NCBI GenBank assembly: GCA_030867875.1
Contig: JAOWCC010000577.1
Span: 74,209,012-74,273,011 of the forward strand
Length of the DNA: 64,000 bases
Source: Actinernus sp. WN-2022
Taxonomy: Eukaryota > Cnidaria > Anthozoa > Actiniaria > Actinernidae
Direction of reading: 5' to 3'
The first letter of the stretch is position 1. Every line of letters starts with the position of its first letter. Of the stretch, positions 46,152 through 57,107 are shown in pieces. A model generated the notes under the pieces. It saw nothing but the letters and a program-made list of their open reading frames with translations. It was not told the DNA's origin and ran no database searches. A program made the translations under genes and the position numbers.

Positions 46152-46539
46152 TCTCGACGTCCTATTCCATTTGATATGCAATCAGCAATGGAACATTTTC
46201 AGTCCACTTGCCATTCGTGTTCACTTCTGATCCTAAAAGGAAACAAACTAAGGATTTTACAAGCATTTAATGAGCACCTGAGGAAAGTTGTGCTAAAACC
46301 CGATTAATTTTACACATTTCGCGTAAAATTTAGTCTATTCTATGATCTCGACGTCCTATTCCATTTGATATGCAATCAGCAATGGAACATTTTCAGTCCA
46401 CTTGCCATTCGTGTTCACTTCTGATCCTAAAAGGAAACAAACTAAGGATTTTACAAGCATTTAATGAGCACCTGAGGAAAGTTGTGCTAAAACCCGATTA
46501 ATTTTACACATTTCGCGTAAAATTTAGTCTATTCTATGA
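46152..46539. repeat. perfect 194-bp tandem duplication
   Basis: TCTCGACGTCCTATTCCATT starts at 46152 and again at 46346. The two copies appear identical for their whole length, so the duplication is very recent or an assembly artefact. Confidence 0.9.
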
Positions 46540-46751
46540 TTTGAAAGCTAGTTTGATTATTTTGAAGGGTCTGAAATAAAATCTTCCTGCTCCACTTCCA
46601 AGTTTTTCATTTAAAATGTTTCCTATGACAGATATTGCTTCTAAGCACTAAACATAAGCTGTTTCACAGTGACGTCTAACAATACCCAATAATTGTCGAG
46701 TCTGGGCTGGAAAGGTTTGCGAATTAGACTCCAGAGTGTATTCAGAGTGTA

Positions 46752-47945
46752 TTAGACTCTGGAGTGTATTCGAAGAACATGTTTAGTTAGAGAACGAGAC
46801 TGCTTGAAGCACTTTCCGCACTGCTTACACTTATATGGCTTCTCTCCAGAGTGTATCTGAACATGACAATATAGGCCGCTAGAGACCTTGAAGCACTTTC
46901 CGCACTGCTTACATTTATATGGCTTCTCTCTAGAGTGTACCCGTACATGACTACCTAAAGTACCAGACTGGCTGAAGCACCTTCCACACTGCTTACATTT
47001 ATATGGCTTCTCCCCGGAATGTATCCTAACATGATTAGTTAGGCTATTGGCGTGCCTGAAGCTCTCTCCGCATTGCTTACATCTATATGGCTTCTCTCCA
47101 GAGTGTATCCTAGCATGAATAGTTAGGGAACCAGATTGCCTGAAGCACTCTCCGCACTGCTTACATTTATATGGCTTCTCTCCAGAGTGTATTCGAACAT
47201 GTGCAATTAGGGTACTACACTGACTGAAGCACTCTCTACACTGCTTACATTTATATGGCTTTTCGTTAGAGTGCATTCGGAAATGATTAGTTAGACCATA
47301 AGATCTCCTGAAGCACTTTGCGCACTCCTTGCATTGAAAAGGTTTTTTGTTATTACATGTTACAACTCCACATTCTACGTTAGCTGACTTGCTGTTTCTC
47401 TTTCTCTGTTTACGCTGAGACACCTTTTTATTAGTGTGCATCGTTCCATTGGAATTAAGAGAACTTTCAAACTGCACTGCAGTGGTAGCTGTGTTGTTAG
47501 CACTGCAATGTGATTTCCTTTTCGTGCCACAACCCTTTGACTGGTTGACAACACCGGTAGCTCCTTGACTATCTAAAGGAAATTCACTGCATGATAACAT
47601 ATCTGATGTCTTGGTGCTATCACCTTCCCCCAAAGTGAATGATGTACGTCTGCAGTTTCTGACAACTGGTTGAAGAATTTCACCTCTTTCTCCCACACAA
47701 GGTCCCGATTCTGTGTTGTTATTGTCCTCTAATTGTTGTATTTCATCCAAGTCTGTATCTTCCCTGGCATTGTTATCAGGTGTAAATAGTGCAAATGGCT
47801 GGTTGTCAGATGCAGGTTCTTGACATTTACCTTCTGTTTGTGTATCTCTTGATACCATTGTAACATGTAGTAGACTCAAGTCTGTTTGCGTTTCAATACT
47901 TCTGACGATCTTCAGGTCTGAAGTCTGTCCATGGGGGTGATGTTC
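46752..47945 (-). CDS. terminal exon of a C2H2 zinc-finger gene, 7 fingers
   Basis: After a TTAATTATAG acceptor the exon stays open for 398 codons to the stop. The N-terminal part (TSDLKIVRSIETQTD, ASDNQPFALFTPD) is acidic and unstructured. A basic stretch (KKVSQRKQRKRNSK) may be a nuclear-localisation signal. Seven C2H2 fingers with HSGEKPYKC linkers follow, the first starting FQCKECAKCF and the last YKCKQCGKCF. The array is regular and intact, so DNA binding is likely. It is a paralogue of the plus-strand exon at 33710-34429. The upstream exons are not identified. Confidence 0.85.
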   Translation of the reverse strand, partial: EHHPHGQTSDLKIVRSIETQTDLSLLHVTMVSRDTQTEGKCQEPASDNQPFALFTPDNNAREDTDLDEIQQLEDNNNTESGPCVGERGEILQPVVRNCRRTSFTLGEGDSTKTSDMLSCSEFPLDSQGATGVVNQSKGCGTKRKSHCSANNTATTAVQFESSLNSNGTMHTNKKVSQRKQRKRNSKSANVECGVVTCNNKKPFQCKECAKCFRRSYGLTNHFRMHSNEKPYKCKQCRECFSQCSTLIAHVRIHSGEKPYKCKQCGECFRQSGSLTIHARIHSGEKPYRCKQCGESFRHANSLTNHVRIHSGEKPYKCKQCGRCFSQSGTLGSHVRVHSREKPYKCKQCGKCFKVSSGLYCHVQIHSGEKPYKCKQCGKCFKQSRSLTKHVLRIHSRV

Positions 47946-48265
47946 CTATAATTAACAATAAAACAGAAATAAAAGAGGTTTTTAACCCAGCACCAGTACT
48001 ATTACGTGATCTAGACATCTATTTTGGTCTGGATTTGTTGACATTTGGAGAGGAACATCATAACGTACAGAAGGTTTAAATACGCTCAACGGTATCTAAA
48101 CAGATAATTCCTTTGGTACGTGTTTCTTTATTATCTACGTAGGTTTTGAGAAAAAAAGTATTTTTAGTGTTGAACAATTCCTTGGCAATTTTTACTCGCG
48201 ATCAGTTGGCACACAACTTACATTATCTTCTTTTCCATATTTACGGCTATAGCTTTTTACGCCAG

Positions 48266-48490
48266 GGGAGCCAGGGTGGCGAAGTGGTTAAGCGCTTTGC
48301 CACCCACCTCTGTGGCCCAGGTTCGATCCCCGGACGCGGCGCCACACGTGAGTCGAGTTTGTTGGTATCTCGCCCTTGCTCCGAGGGTTTTTCTCCGAGA
48401 CCTCCGGTTTACCTCCCTCCACAAAAACCAACACGCTAAATTCCAATTCGAACTGTGATTTAGCCCACTGATGCTGGCTTGCATACAGAT
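48266..48490 (+). mobile_element. tRNA-derived SINE
   Basis: GGTGGCGAAGTGGTTAAGCG (A box) and GGTTCGATCCCC (B box) form a tRNA-like head. The body contains GTTGGTATCTCGCCCTTGCT, then GAGGGTTTTTCTCCGAGA and CTCCGGTTTACCTCC, a body I associate with widespread marine-invertebrate SINEs. Confidence 0.8.
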
Positions 48491-48678
48491 TTCCATATAA
48501 CCAAAAATACTGATAATGCTGCTTACATTACGAGCGGCAATTTGATTTTCATCACAGTTTACGATAACGGTTTCTTGTGTGAACTAAAATAACTTGTATG
48601 GAACGACCCCAATTAGCTATTATCGCAGTTCGGTCATCTAGGATTAAAAGCGAGGCTACCGGGTTGTCCTTGTATGCC

Positions 48679-48893
48679 AGGTTACGTAGCGCTTACAATT
48701 TGCTTTGTTGTTGGTCACGAATTTGGATGAAAAATCTACTTCATTTCCACGTCTGTAATCCGAATTGTACAATAGCCAGAAAAGAAGATCTAGGGATTCT
48801 TTTCACAATATTTGCTTCCAATAAACAGCTCAGAAAGCGATGGAGTTTGAAAATACGCGGAGTGATTAAAAAAAACAATTAATACTTCTTCGC
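48679..48893. repeat. inverted duplication, left arm (outer part)
   Basis: AATCCGAATTGTACAA, AGAAAAGAAGATCTA and AGCGATGGAGTTTGA recur inverted at 54327-54604. The arm continues past the inserted transposon at 50423-50467. Confidence 0.8.
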
Positions 48894-48897
48894 TTAA

Positions 48898-50418
48898 GGT
48901 TACCGGATACCTTCAGGGTGCGTTTCCAGTCTAAATTATGTAGCGCCTCGAGGAAACATCGTAGATAAATCATCCATGTGTCATTTTAAAGCTTATAAAA
49001 TTGGCTACAAGAATACATAAAAAGTTTTGAGTTCTTTGAAAATCTCGAATTTTCCGCCATCCCGTTTCTCCGATCTAGTGAGATGGCTTTCAAAAGTTCC
49101 GACTCCGAAAATATTTTAAAGTTTAAAAATCTGTTTGCTTTGTCGCATTTAAGAGGAATCGTATTACAAAACAGTGTCGGGGAATTTCAAAATTCGATTT
49201 AGTTCAAAAGTTATCATGCTTTCCGTGAAAAGGCGAAAAATAATCCGAGTAGATATGCGGGAAACGTCGTCAAGAGCTCTCTTTTAAGAATTTCCCAATT
49301 CCCCGACACGGTTTTTTTGCAGCTGAGATATCAATTGACATTTTGTGAAAAGTTTGCACAAATCGAATAAATTCCTCTTGAGTGGGAGCTTTTTTAAAAC
49401 TATATTTTGATTGAAAATCGAAAGCGAGAAAATAGCACTTCAAAAAATATACCCGTCTGTCGTGCGTGAATCTGAAGCCCCGCCTCTCCAACAATTAGCA
49501 AGCTCTTGGCCAATCATTTCTCATCACAGTTCAACTACATTTTGTATCTGTCAAGATTTCCCGCCAATGTTGATTTCCGATCAAAGCAACGCGCCAATGT
49601 TTTTTTTTTTGTGTGTGACTTGAAAAATGGTAGCGGTAAGAGTCAGCTGGTTTCCCAGGCTAGAAAAATGGGAAAGACAAAAAGACCTCGAGGGACAAAG
49701 CCAAGGTCATAAAGAACACCTATATAGACGCCTTGAATGCCAGCATAGTTAGTAGAGGAGACAGCGATTCGCAGGCGTCTGAAACACCACGTCTGAAACA
49801 GCACGGCAATAGCGAGATCGTGGTTCAACCGATTCAGGGTCACCACCAAACTACGTTTCCATCTAAGCTTTCTTGGAAACAAATATTCTCTCGGCTGGCT
49901 CTTATCAATTCTACTTTATGTTCAGATGTGGACCAATCGGCACTGTCTGAAAGTGAAAATACGAACGCTTGTCGGGTTTTGCGAGGACTCTTATTTGGCT
50001 TTGTAATTGTAGTCGTATGCATTGTTTGGCCTCGTTTTGCTTTTCTTTGTTTTTCAAGCTAAGGGTTTAGGGTTAGGGCATCCTGCTTGCTTTTTGTAAG
50101 ATATAAGGCCAACATCCGATTGAATTGTGGAATCGTGTGTGGAAAAACGTTTCTCAATAAACGTAAACATTGGTATATGAAATGATTTCCCACACCGTCG
50201 TTACGGGCGAGTGAGCACTTGTCATGTGTTTATTGAGCTGCTGTCAATCAAAAAGAACCTGTTACTTCCGGTTAAAAACTTCCTTTTGGTATTTCTCCGT
50301 CAATATAAAAAAATTTTTGAACGGAGTTTTTAGTATATGAGACACTACTACTAAAACTACAGTTCTGTGTGGAAAATATTTTTTCCCATCTTTTTCGTTT
50401 TGAAGGTATCCGGTAACC
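48898..50418. mobile_element. TTAA-flanked transposon, family GGTTACCGGATACCTTC, copy 2
   Basis: Same ends as copy 1 (GGTTACCGGATACCTTC), with TTAA at 48894-48897 and 50419-50422. It is 1521 bp without a transposase. The interior encodes a decayed frame starting MGKTKRPRGTKPRS (49668) and, in another frame, a 109-codon stretch (49733-50062) ending in a possible membrane helix (LLFGFVIVVVCIVW). Copy 1 has a similar MGKSKR start. Confidence 0.88.
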
Positions 50419-50422
50419 TTAA

Positions 50423-50467
50423 GTGTGACAGGTTCCTTCAGACTCACAGCTAGCAGGTCCATTCTCT
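50423..50467. repeat. inverted duplication, left arm (inner part)
   Basis: GTGTGACAGGTTCCTTCAGA matches inverted sequence at 54277-54322. Together with 48679-48893 it forms one arm split by the transposon. Confidence 0.8.
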
Positions 50468-50469
50468 AC

Positions 50470-52430
50470 ATGTAAATCAAAAGAGAGAAATCTCGTAAAC
50501 TGTGAAAAATCCTCCATTATAGCTCAAGTGTACTCGTTCTATGAATGATGTGGGTTGCAAATGATAAATTTGTTTTAGTTTGGGTAAGTTTTTAGAACGT
50601 TTGTATGAGGATTTGAGAAAATGCATTATTAATGAACCAAGTGGAATACTTGCATGGCTGATAACATTGGTACTGTAACTATATCATATATACATGACAG
50701 GCTCCTGATACATATTATTATATATATGTATAGTGTGTGCTTGTATGTAATTAAAATGATGGTAATGTCACGGTTCAATCGGTTTTCATTGTTCCGAGAG
50801 GGGCATTTATACGCTAAATACCCTGATCACTGCTATTTATCGAACATCATGCATAAACATTAGGTACGATTATGTAACTAATGTCTATGCATTAGGTATG
50901 ATTAGTAACTAATCATACCTAATGTTTATGCAAAAGATTCGCGTATGGATACGTCCCTCATATTCATTCATCGGGACATCTACCATAGCAAGATTACCAA
51001 CTTTTCAAAAGAATACCTATTTAGGCTTTAACCTTCTTTCACGTCTAACACATGTGGGATAACTAGTAATACTATTGCGCATGCGTCGCACCACATTTTT
51101 ATCAGGTATAAATGCTAAACTACCCCAACAGATTTCAATAGAATAACTAACGAATACATGAAGTGAACAATTAACGGATTCCCAAGAGTATTCATAGCAA
51201 CCCAAAAATATTTAATTTATTCATTTTGAACTTGTTGACTCGGCCAAAAGCGTTATTGTGCTTCCTCGGAAACCGTAATATTACAAACTGGTAGCAACAA
51301 AACCTCCCTCGGGTACATTTAATCACTAATCAACCTCATGCCATGCTATTACTTATAATAACTGACTTGCAATGTAGGGCCATTATCAACAAATGGCTAC
51401 TTGAAAATTGACCAAAATTACCCAGATAAAATGAGATATGGGGCATTGGACCATATGTGATGATGATATTAATGCAAAACAATATAGACTTTGATGACAG
51501 TGCTAATAATGGCAATAAAGATTGCAACAATGCCTACCTAATTTCTTTGATTACCTAACTTTAGTTTTCAAACTTTGTAACATTATTTTAATTTCCATAA
51601 TAATAACTGAAGCGAATATTAATTCTGTTAACATGAATCTAGATGTTCAGAATCAGCTGATCAGGTTAGAGTCTGGCAGGATACAACCTACTTTTAGTTG
51701 AGCAATACTGTAAAATTATCATCAGGCTGGATATAGCCAATATATTTACATGTAGGGCTTGTATGTCTCCGGTAGTACATTACATCATACCTATTTTATA
51801 AACCAACTATATCATGCTTTAGAGGAGCAGCCATACTAGCAATATACCACAAGCTTTTGTATCACTATTAATATATAATTATCTTTCAATCATGTAAAGC
51901 GAAAGAAATTATGGAGGATAGCTTGAGTTCAATAATATTTATTCACAGATAGAGCTGTTTTTTTTTATCTTTTTAATAAAATCGAATAGTCAGTATCTAA
52001 CAGTCAGGTTACTGGTAATTAAAATCAGCCTAAACTCAAAAATATATTATTTTATTCTATAAACTACAGTGTTTTACAAGTATTTCCAGCACTGAGAAGC
52101 ATCGTATCTGAACACACGTAAAAATACGATAATTTTACGTGTGTGGATATTTTACCTTTCAGCCAATCAGCGATTTCCACGTCACGCTCTTACCCTTGCT
52201 TTGAAAAACCGGGCCCAGGTCCTAGTAATGTTTTTTAAAAAATACTTGGAGATATGAAATTTATCTTTTTGTGCACTCACTCATGAGATATCAAGTTGAA
52301 CACTCAAAGATAAATTCAATATCTCCGTGTGCCCAGGTATTATTGCCAACGAGTCAGCTGAGCGAAGACGCGAAGCCGACGAGGCGGCAGCTCATAGAGC
52401 CGTACGTAATGTCTGGTTTACCTGAAAAAA
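50470..52430. other. no gene seen; small hairpins
   Basis: A stem-loop lies at 50890-50935 (GCATTAGGTATGATTAGT with inverted partner). A lone arm resembling the 53206-53367 palindrome is near 51297-51345. A 31-bp hairpin (ACACACGTAAAA) is at 52113-52143. Otherwise AT-rich. Confidence 0.5.
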
Positions 52431-52435
52431 CCTCA

Positions 52436-52863
52436 GATCGTCGCGTAACTCTATGCAAATGAGTAACTCAGATGTATTGGATAATCGTGAAATGTCAACC
52501 GGAAGCCACAGACTGCAGATAGCATTATTAATTCAAGAATAACTCAGATATCGTCGCGTAACTCTATGCAAATGAGTAACTCAGATGTATTGGATAATCG
52601 TGAAATGTCAACCGGAAGCCACAGACTGCAGATAGCATTAATTCAAGAATAACTCAGATATCGTCGCGTAACTCTATGCAAATGAGTAACTCAGATGTAT
52701 TGGATAATCGTGAAATGTCAACCGGAAGCCACAGACTGCAGATAGCATTAATTCAAGAATAACTCAGATATCGTCGCGTAACTCTATGCCTATGAGTAAC
52801 TCAGATGTATTGGATAATCGTAAAAGGTCAACCAGAAGCCACAGACTGCAGATATAATTAATG
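52436..52863. repeat. tandem repeat of about 110 bp, four copies
   Basis: TCGTCGCGTAACTCTATG starts at 52439, 52551, 52661 and 52771. The first three copies contain the octamer ATGCAAAT; the fourth has ATGCCTAT. Confidence 0.92.
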
Positions 52864-53205
52864 CAAGTGTTTTGACTGTTAAACGAGAATCCTCTCACGC
52901 ATTTCAGTTATGAAAACAACAGATAAAGTTACACAGAGGCACACGCATTGACCACGAATACAATTTAACATGACTGTAGAAAGAACAGTAGTGAAATATA
53001 GTGACAGCTCTATCATAGGATGGTCAGGATACATAATAACAACTGGAGGTTCGGGACATAAAAACAAGGACGCGTGAGGGGAAGAATAACTGGCGGGAAC
53101 AGGAGAGTGACTAAACACGAAGCTGACAAGCGAATTGCAAGGAGGAGTCACGGGCGTTCTTTACAATAAGAAATTGCGAAAACTGGTTTCATCGTTGACT
53201 ATATA

Positions 53206-53367
53206 AGTAATAGCATGGCATGAGGGAAATTAGTGATTAAATTTTCCCAAGAGCCGAGGGAGGATTTGTGGAAGTCCAGACGCCACAGGCCGAGGAACGT
53301 TTATAAATCCTCCAAAGGCTCAAGCGGAAATTTAATCACTAATTTCCCGAAATGTCATGCTATCACT
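53206..53367. repeat. palindromic MITE, arms about 62 bp
   Basis: AGTAATAGCATGGCATGAGG and GGGAAATTAGTGATTAAATT pair with the inverted copy ending in ATGTCATGCTATCACT. The spacer is about 35 bp. Confidence 0.8.
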
Positions 53368-53369
53368 CT

Positions 53370-54275
53370 GTAATACTATTATCGCCAGGTAACAAAACTA
53401 ACCTCAGATAACTTTAGTTTTTCTATGCCTGAACTAAAGATACCGTAGTTGAGTTGTTTTCGAAAACTTTTTGTTATTATGCTTGATTGAGCACCATTGA
53501 TTGAACTGGCTTCTCTTGGGGACAAGTGTGTTATTTTTTAGAAGAATAAATAAAATGTCAAGTAAAATGTAAAACTAAAACGTAATTATGTTGCTGACTA
53601 CATGTAAATATTCAATGAGCATGCATGGAGTTTAATTATGTCATGTTTGTGGTTTTAAGTACATGTATAATTATTCCACATGTATGGAAGAAGCCGGTTT
53701 GAGAAATGAAGAGAAGACCTTTCTTGAGCCATAAAATAGGTAGGGTAGGACTAATATTTATAATCTCCTGCCATAACCCTGTGTGCCAAGGGACATTCCA
53801 ATGCTCCCTCATCAGTATCATTTCTATATACAATGTATAAATTCCTAAAGAAAAACTAATAAATAAACCTTCATTTCACACCAGGAATTTTACAGTGATA
53901 AATACAATTTCATAACACCCATGACCATTCTAATAAAACCTCCCACAATATTCCCTTTGATTCGGTACAAATACATAAAATATTTTACACAAAATTCATT
54001 GACACATTAAAATTTTCGTACACATGGTCATGACACTTTTTCAATATCAGTGCCAATTTATTATTAGTGGTGTGCAAAGTACACAAATATCTTCTTCGTA
54101 AAAATAACAAAAAATGTCGATCGCATCTATAAAATGAAATTAGTGCCGCATAATAATATAATTATCAAAATATAGTAATAGAGTGTAGGTGTATATTTAT
54201 TGAGAGCAATACATGTAACTTATCGTGTTCCATTTGCCCTGCTAGGTGATGCTTCTATCTTCTGATTTTACTTTT
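53370..54275. other. no gene seen
   Basis: AT-rich sequence without coding signal. Confidence 0.4.
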
Positions 54276-54276
54276 A

Positions 54277-54604
54277 GAGAATGGACCTCTACTAGCTGCG
54301 AGTCTGAAGGGACCAGTCACACTTAAGCGAAGTATTAATTATCTGTTTTTTACTCACTCTACAACTGCCTTTGGATATTTATCAAAGCCTGAAATGTGGG
54401 CCGAGATCTCCGCGTATGTTCAAACTCCATCGCTTTCCGAGCTGTTTATTGGACGAAATATGTTAAAAGAATCCCTTAGTAGATCTTCTTTTCTGGCTAT
54501 TAAATATTTGTACAATTCGGATTACAGAAGTGGAGATGATCGAAGTAGCTTTTTCATCCAAACTCGCGACCAACAGAGCAAATAGTAAGCACTACGTAAC
54601 CTCG
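54277..54604. repeat. inverted duplication, right arm, with empty TTAA site
   Basis: Reverse complement of the split left arm. At the point where the left arm carries the 1.5-kb transposon, this arm has a single TTAA (54323-54326). It also has about 60 extra bases near 54345-54400. Confidence 0.8.
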
Positions 54605-54609
54605 CTTAC

Positions 54610-55780
54610 TTATATGTAGACGATTAATATTTTATATCTAGATAATTAATATTTACAAAGAAAGGACAATCAGAGCCATTAGCAGCCAACGCTGAAATTC
54701 CAGTGTACTAAACTGAATATTTTAGGTGCTACATTTCAGTCCAACAGTAGATCTACTTTTCACGTTAATAATAAGCTTAAAGAGGCAAATAAGTGTTTAT
54801 AAATTTGTAATTAGAACTCAGAAGGAAAGAGGGATACAATCAAGCTGAGATAGATCAGTTATTTAATTATATTGTTAGGCATAAGATTACATACGGTTTG
54901 TCAGTTTACTCTGCTTCTACACCAGAATTACCCACAATTCAGTGCTTACATTAGAGCACAGGGAGCCCACTCAAAGGATTTGTACATGTTTGCCTAAAAT
55001 ATGATTGTAAAGTCAAATTGAATAAGAGTCATTCAAAACGAAAACCTTGTGGTATATTTGCAAGAATTCAAAACAATAACAAAATTAACGCACCTGGACC
55101 CAGGTGAGTTGTTATTTGCGATCGCTGCTTCAATGAAGTCGCATGCAACATCTTAGATTCAATTGTTCATTCCTTATTAGTAATTCGATTTCTTTAACAT
55201 GAAATAGTTCATGTGAGAACTGTTCTTTGTGTTCCCAGTATTTTGAGTCAACTGGCAACGATCAAGATGGATTATTTGAGCAGAGTTCTCGAGGTATGAA
55301 ATGAAGTGTGTTCGCCACTGAAGTTTCCTCCCTTATATGTCTTATTACATTGTATATACATATCACACGTCTCCAACTAAGTCACTATTTTACTCGAATT
55401 CTTGCAATTAAACCACTCTGTCTTTATTTAACACTAATTCGTACAAATGAACTACACGGTTTTCGTTTTGAATGACTTTTATTCACTTGACTTTACAATC
55501 TTGAGATCGAACCGGATCGAACCCCACGATGGCCGGGTCATTTTCTCCACTTTATTTTTATCGCCCAATATCATTTTATTTAGCTCTTCTTCACGATGCA
55601 ACCCTAAAGAAGAATATCATATCATGCAGCTCTTGGATGGTCAATCGATCTTCGAACCGATAAATTATCGCCATATCATTCTGATCGAAGGGAAGAAACT
55701 ACAAAAATCACCTGACGGATCATTTATTTACTTTTTTACTTACTTACTCACTTATTTAATTACTCACCCACTTAATATCA
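54610..55780. other. no gene recognised
   Basis: A 112-codon frame (55447-55785) has a tail produced by TTACT repeats and shows no known domain. Confidence 0.35.
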
Positions 55781-56045
55781 CATGACCGATGATCTCATCG
55801 TTACGACATCATCACTACCATGTATGTCCAGGTTTGAGCCAGCTGACATTAGAAATGAGGGAGATATGGGCATGTGCTTAAAATCACATGACGGAAGATG
55901 TCATCGTTACGTCATCACCACTAAGTGATTGATGGGGACCCACCACCATGCCTGTCCAGGTTTGAACCAGCTGGCATTACAAATGTGGGAGATTGGGGCA
56001 TGTACCTAAAAACCATGTGACCGATGACGTCATCACTACGTCATC
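55780..56045. repeat. tandem repeat of about 120 bp, 2.3 copies, rich in CRE-like sites
   Basis: TGTCCAGGTTTGA, CAGCTG and GGGAGAT recur in order. Each copy has ATGACGTCATC- or CATCGTTACG-type words, and TGACGTCA is intact in the last. Confidence 0.8.
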
Positions 56046-56130
56046 ACCACTAAAAATATATATATATATATATAGGTAATAGGTATAATTTCATCAGTCT
56101 CCGAAAGTGCTCAATAGCGAACTAGAGCGA

Positions 56131-56312
56131 AATAAAATAAAATGATGGTGAAGGTTACTTTTCACAGAACATTTATTGCTACTCGGAGTTTCATGTCCTC
56201 GTTAGAGGACAATCTTCAGGCAACTGCCGTTACGTACTAGATTCACGAGGACATGAAACTCCGAGTAGCAATAAATGTTCTGTGAAAAGTAACCTTCACC
56301 ATCATTTTATTT

Positions 56313-56316
<4 letters not shown>
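56131..56316. mobile_element. perfect 71-bp inverted repeat between TA microsatellites
   Basis: Arms 56131-56201 and 56246-56316 are exact reverse complements, with a 44-bp spacer. (AT)n tracts lie at about 56049-56072 and 56319-56343. Words such as GAGGACATGAAACTCCGAG suggest it derives from a longer retroelement end, possibly Penelope-like. Confidence 0.85.
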
Positions 56317-56350
<34 letters not shown>

Positions 56351-56849
56351 ATCCCATTCACAGCTAGCTAATCACAAACGTCCTTCAATATATCTTTGGA
56401 AAATCAAACTTCATTCGGAAATGTCAACGGCGTGCTCGATCCACAGGTTAAAGCTGTATAAATTATCTCGCATCCAACTAACCCATTAACTCGTTCTGCA
56501 CATGCGTGCAACCACAGGTTAAAAACTAGTCATATCAGGAAATTATGTTAAATGACTAGGACGAAAAAAATCATAAAAAACAAAGTCTGTGTATGAGCAA
56601 AGTTGTTGCCCAGGTGAAGAATTTAAAGATGCCTTACAGGGTCCGTTGCCGAGTTATCGGTGAGCCGTTTTCATTGTACAACCGAAAGTGGCACAGTACT
56701 TCCTGCTGTTTGGGCTCATCCATTTGTCAGCAAAATCGAAGAAACTGCTAAACATGTAGTACTAAAACAGCTGTTTTAATATTTTAACTAAGAGATCCAG
56801 TTTCGGAGTTGAAGCAACCTGGAAGTTTTTCGATCGATCGCTTTTTAGT

Positions 56850-57008
56850 TATTATTTATTTAGTTACAAATTTAAAAAACCAGAACGAGGAAAGGAGAGC
56901 TATAAAAGTTGCCCAATAAAAAATTATAAAAAAGTATTGACATTGAGATTCAAACCCCCAACCACACGTACACGTAAACGACAGCTCTGCCATCTGAGCT
57001 ATGAGGGG
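56850..57008 (-). mobile_element. tRNA-derived SINE or tRNA pseudogene
   Basis: On the minus strand, TAGCTCAGATGGCAGAGC (A box) and GGGTTTGAATCTC (B box) are about 30 bases apart and are followed by a six-T run. Confidence 0.65.
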
Positions 57009-57076
57009 AAAATAGCATGAGGGAAAAATTACTACTAATATTAGAGGTCGGGTCAACCCCAGCCTCGTTCTCGTGT

Positions 57077-57107
57077 CTGACGAAGGGCTAGCGCTCGAAA
57101 CGTCAGC
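57077..57107 (+). ncRNA. hammerhead-ribozyme-like motif
   Basis: CTGACGA (57077-57083), a short stem (GGGC pairing with GCTC across TAGC) and GAAAC (57097-57101), followed by GTC, match the hammerhead core with a minimal stem III. Such minimal hammerheads are known in Penelope-like elements. Stem I pairing is not convincing by eye. Confidence 0.5.

Noticed and set aside
48257..48496. Minus-strand 79-codon frame
   Set aside because: It overlaps the SINE and matches its complement.
56856..57056. Minus-strand frame with AQMAELSFTCTCGWGFES
   Set aside because: It is a translation through a tRNA-like A and B box, a common artefact.
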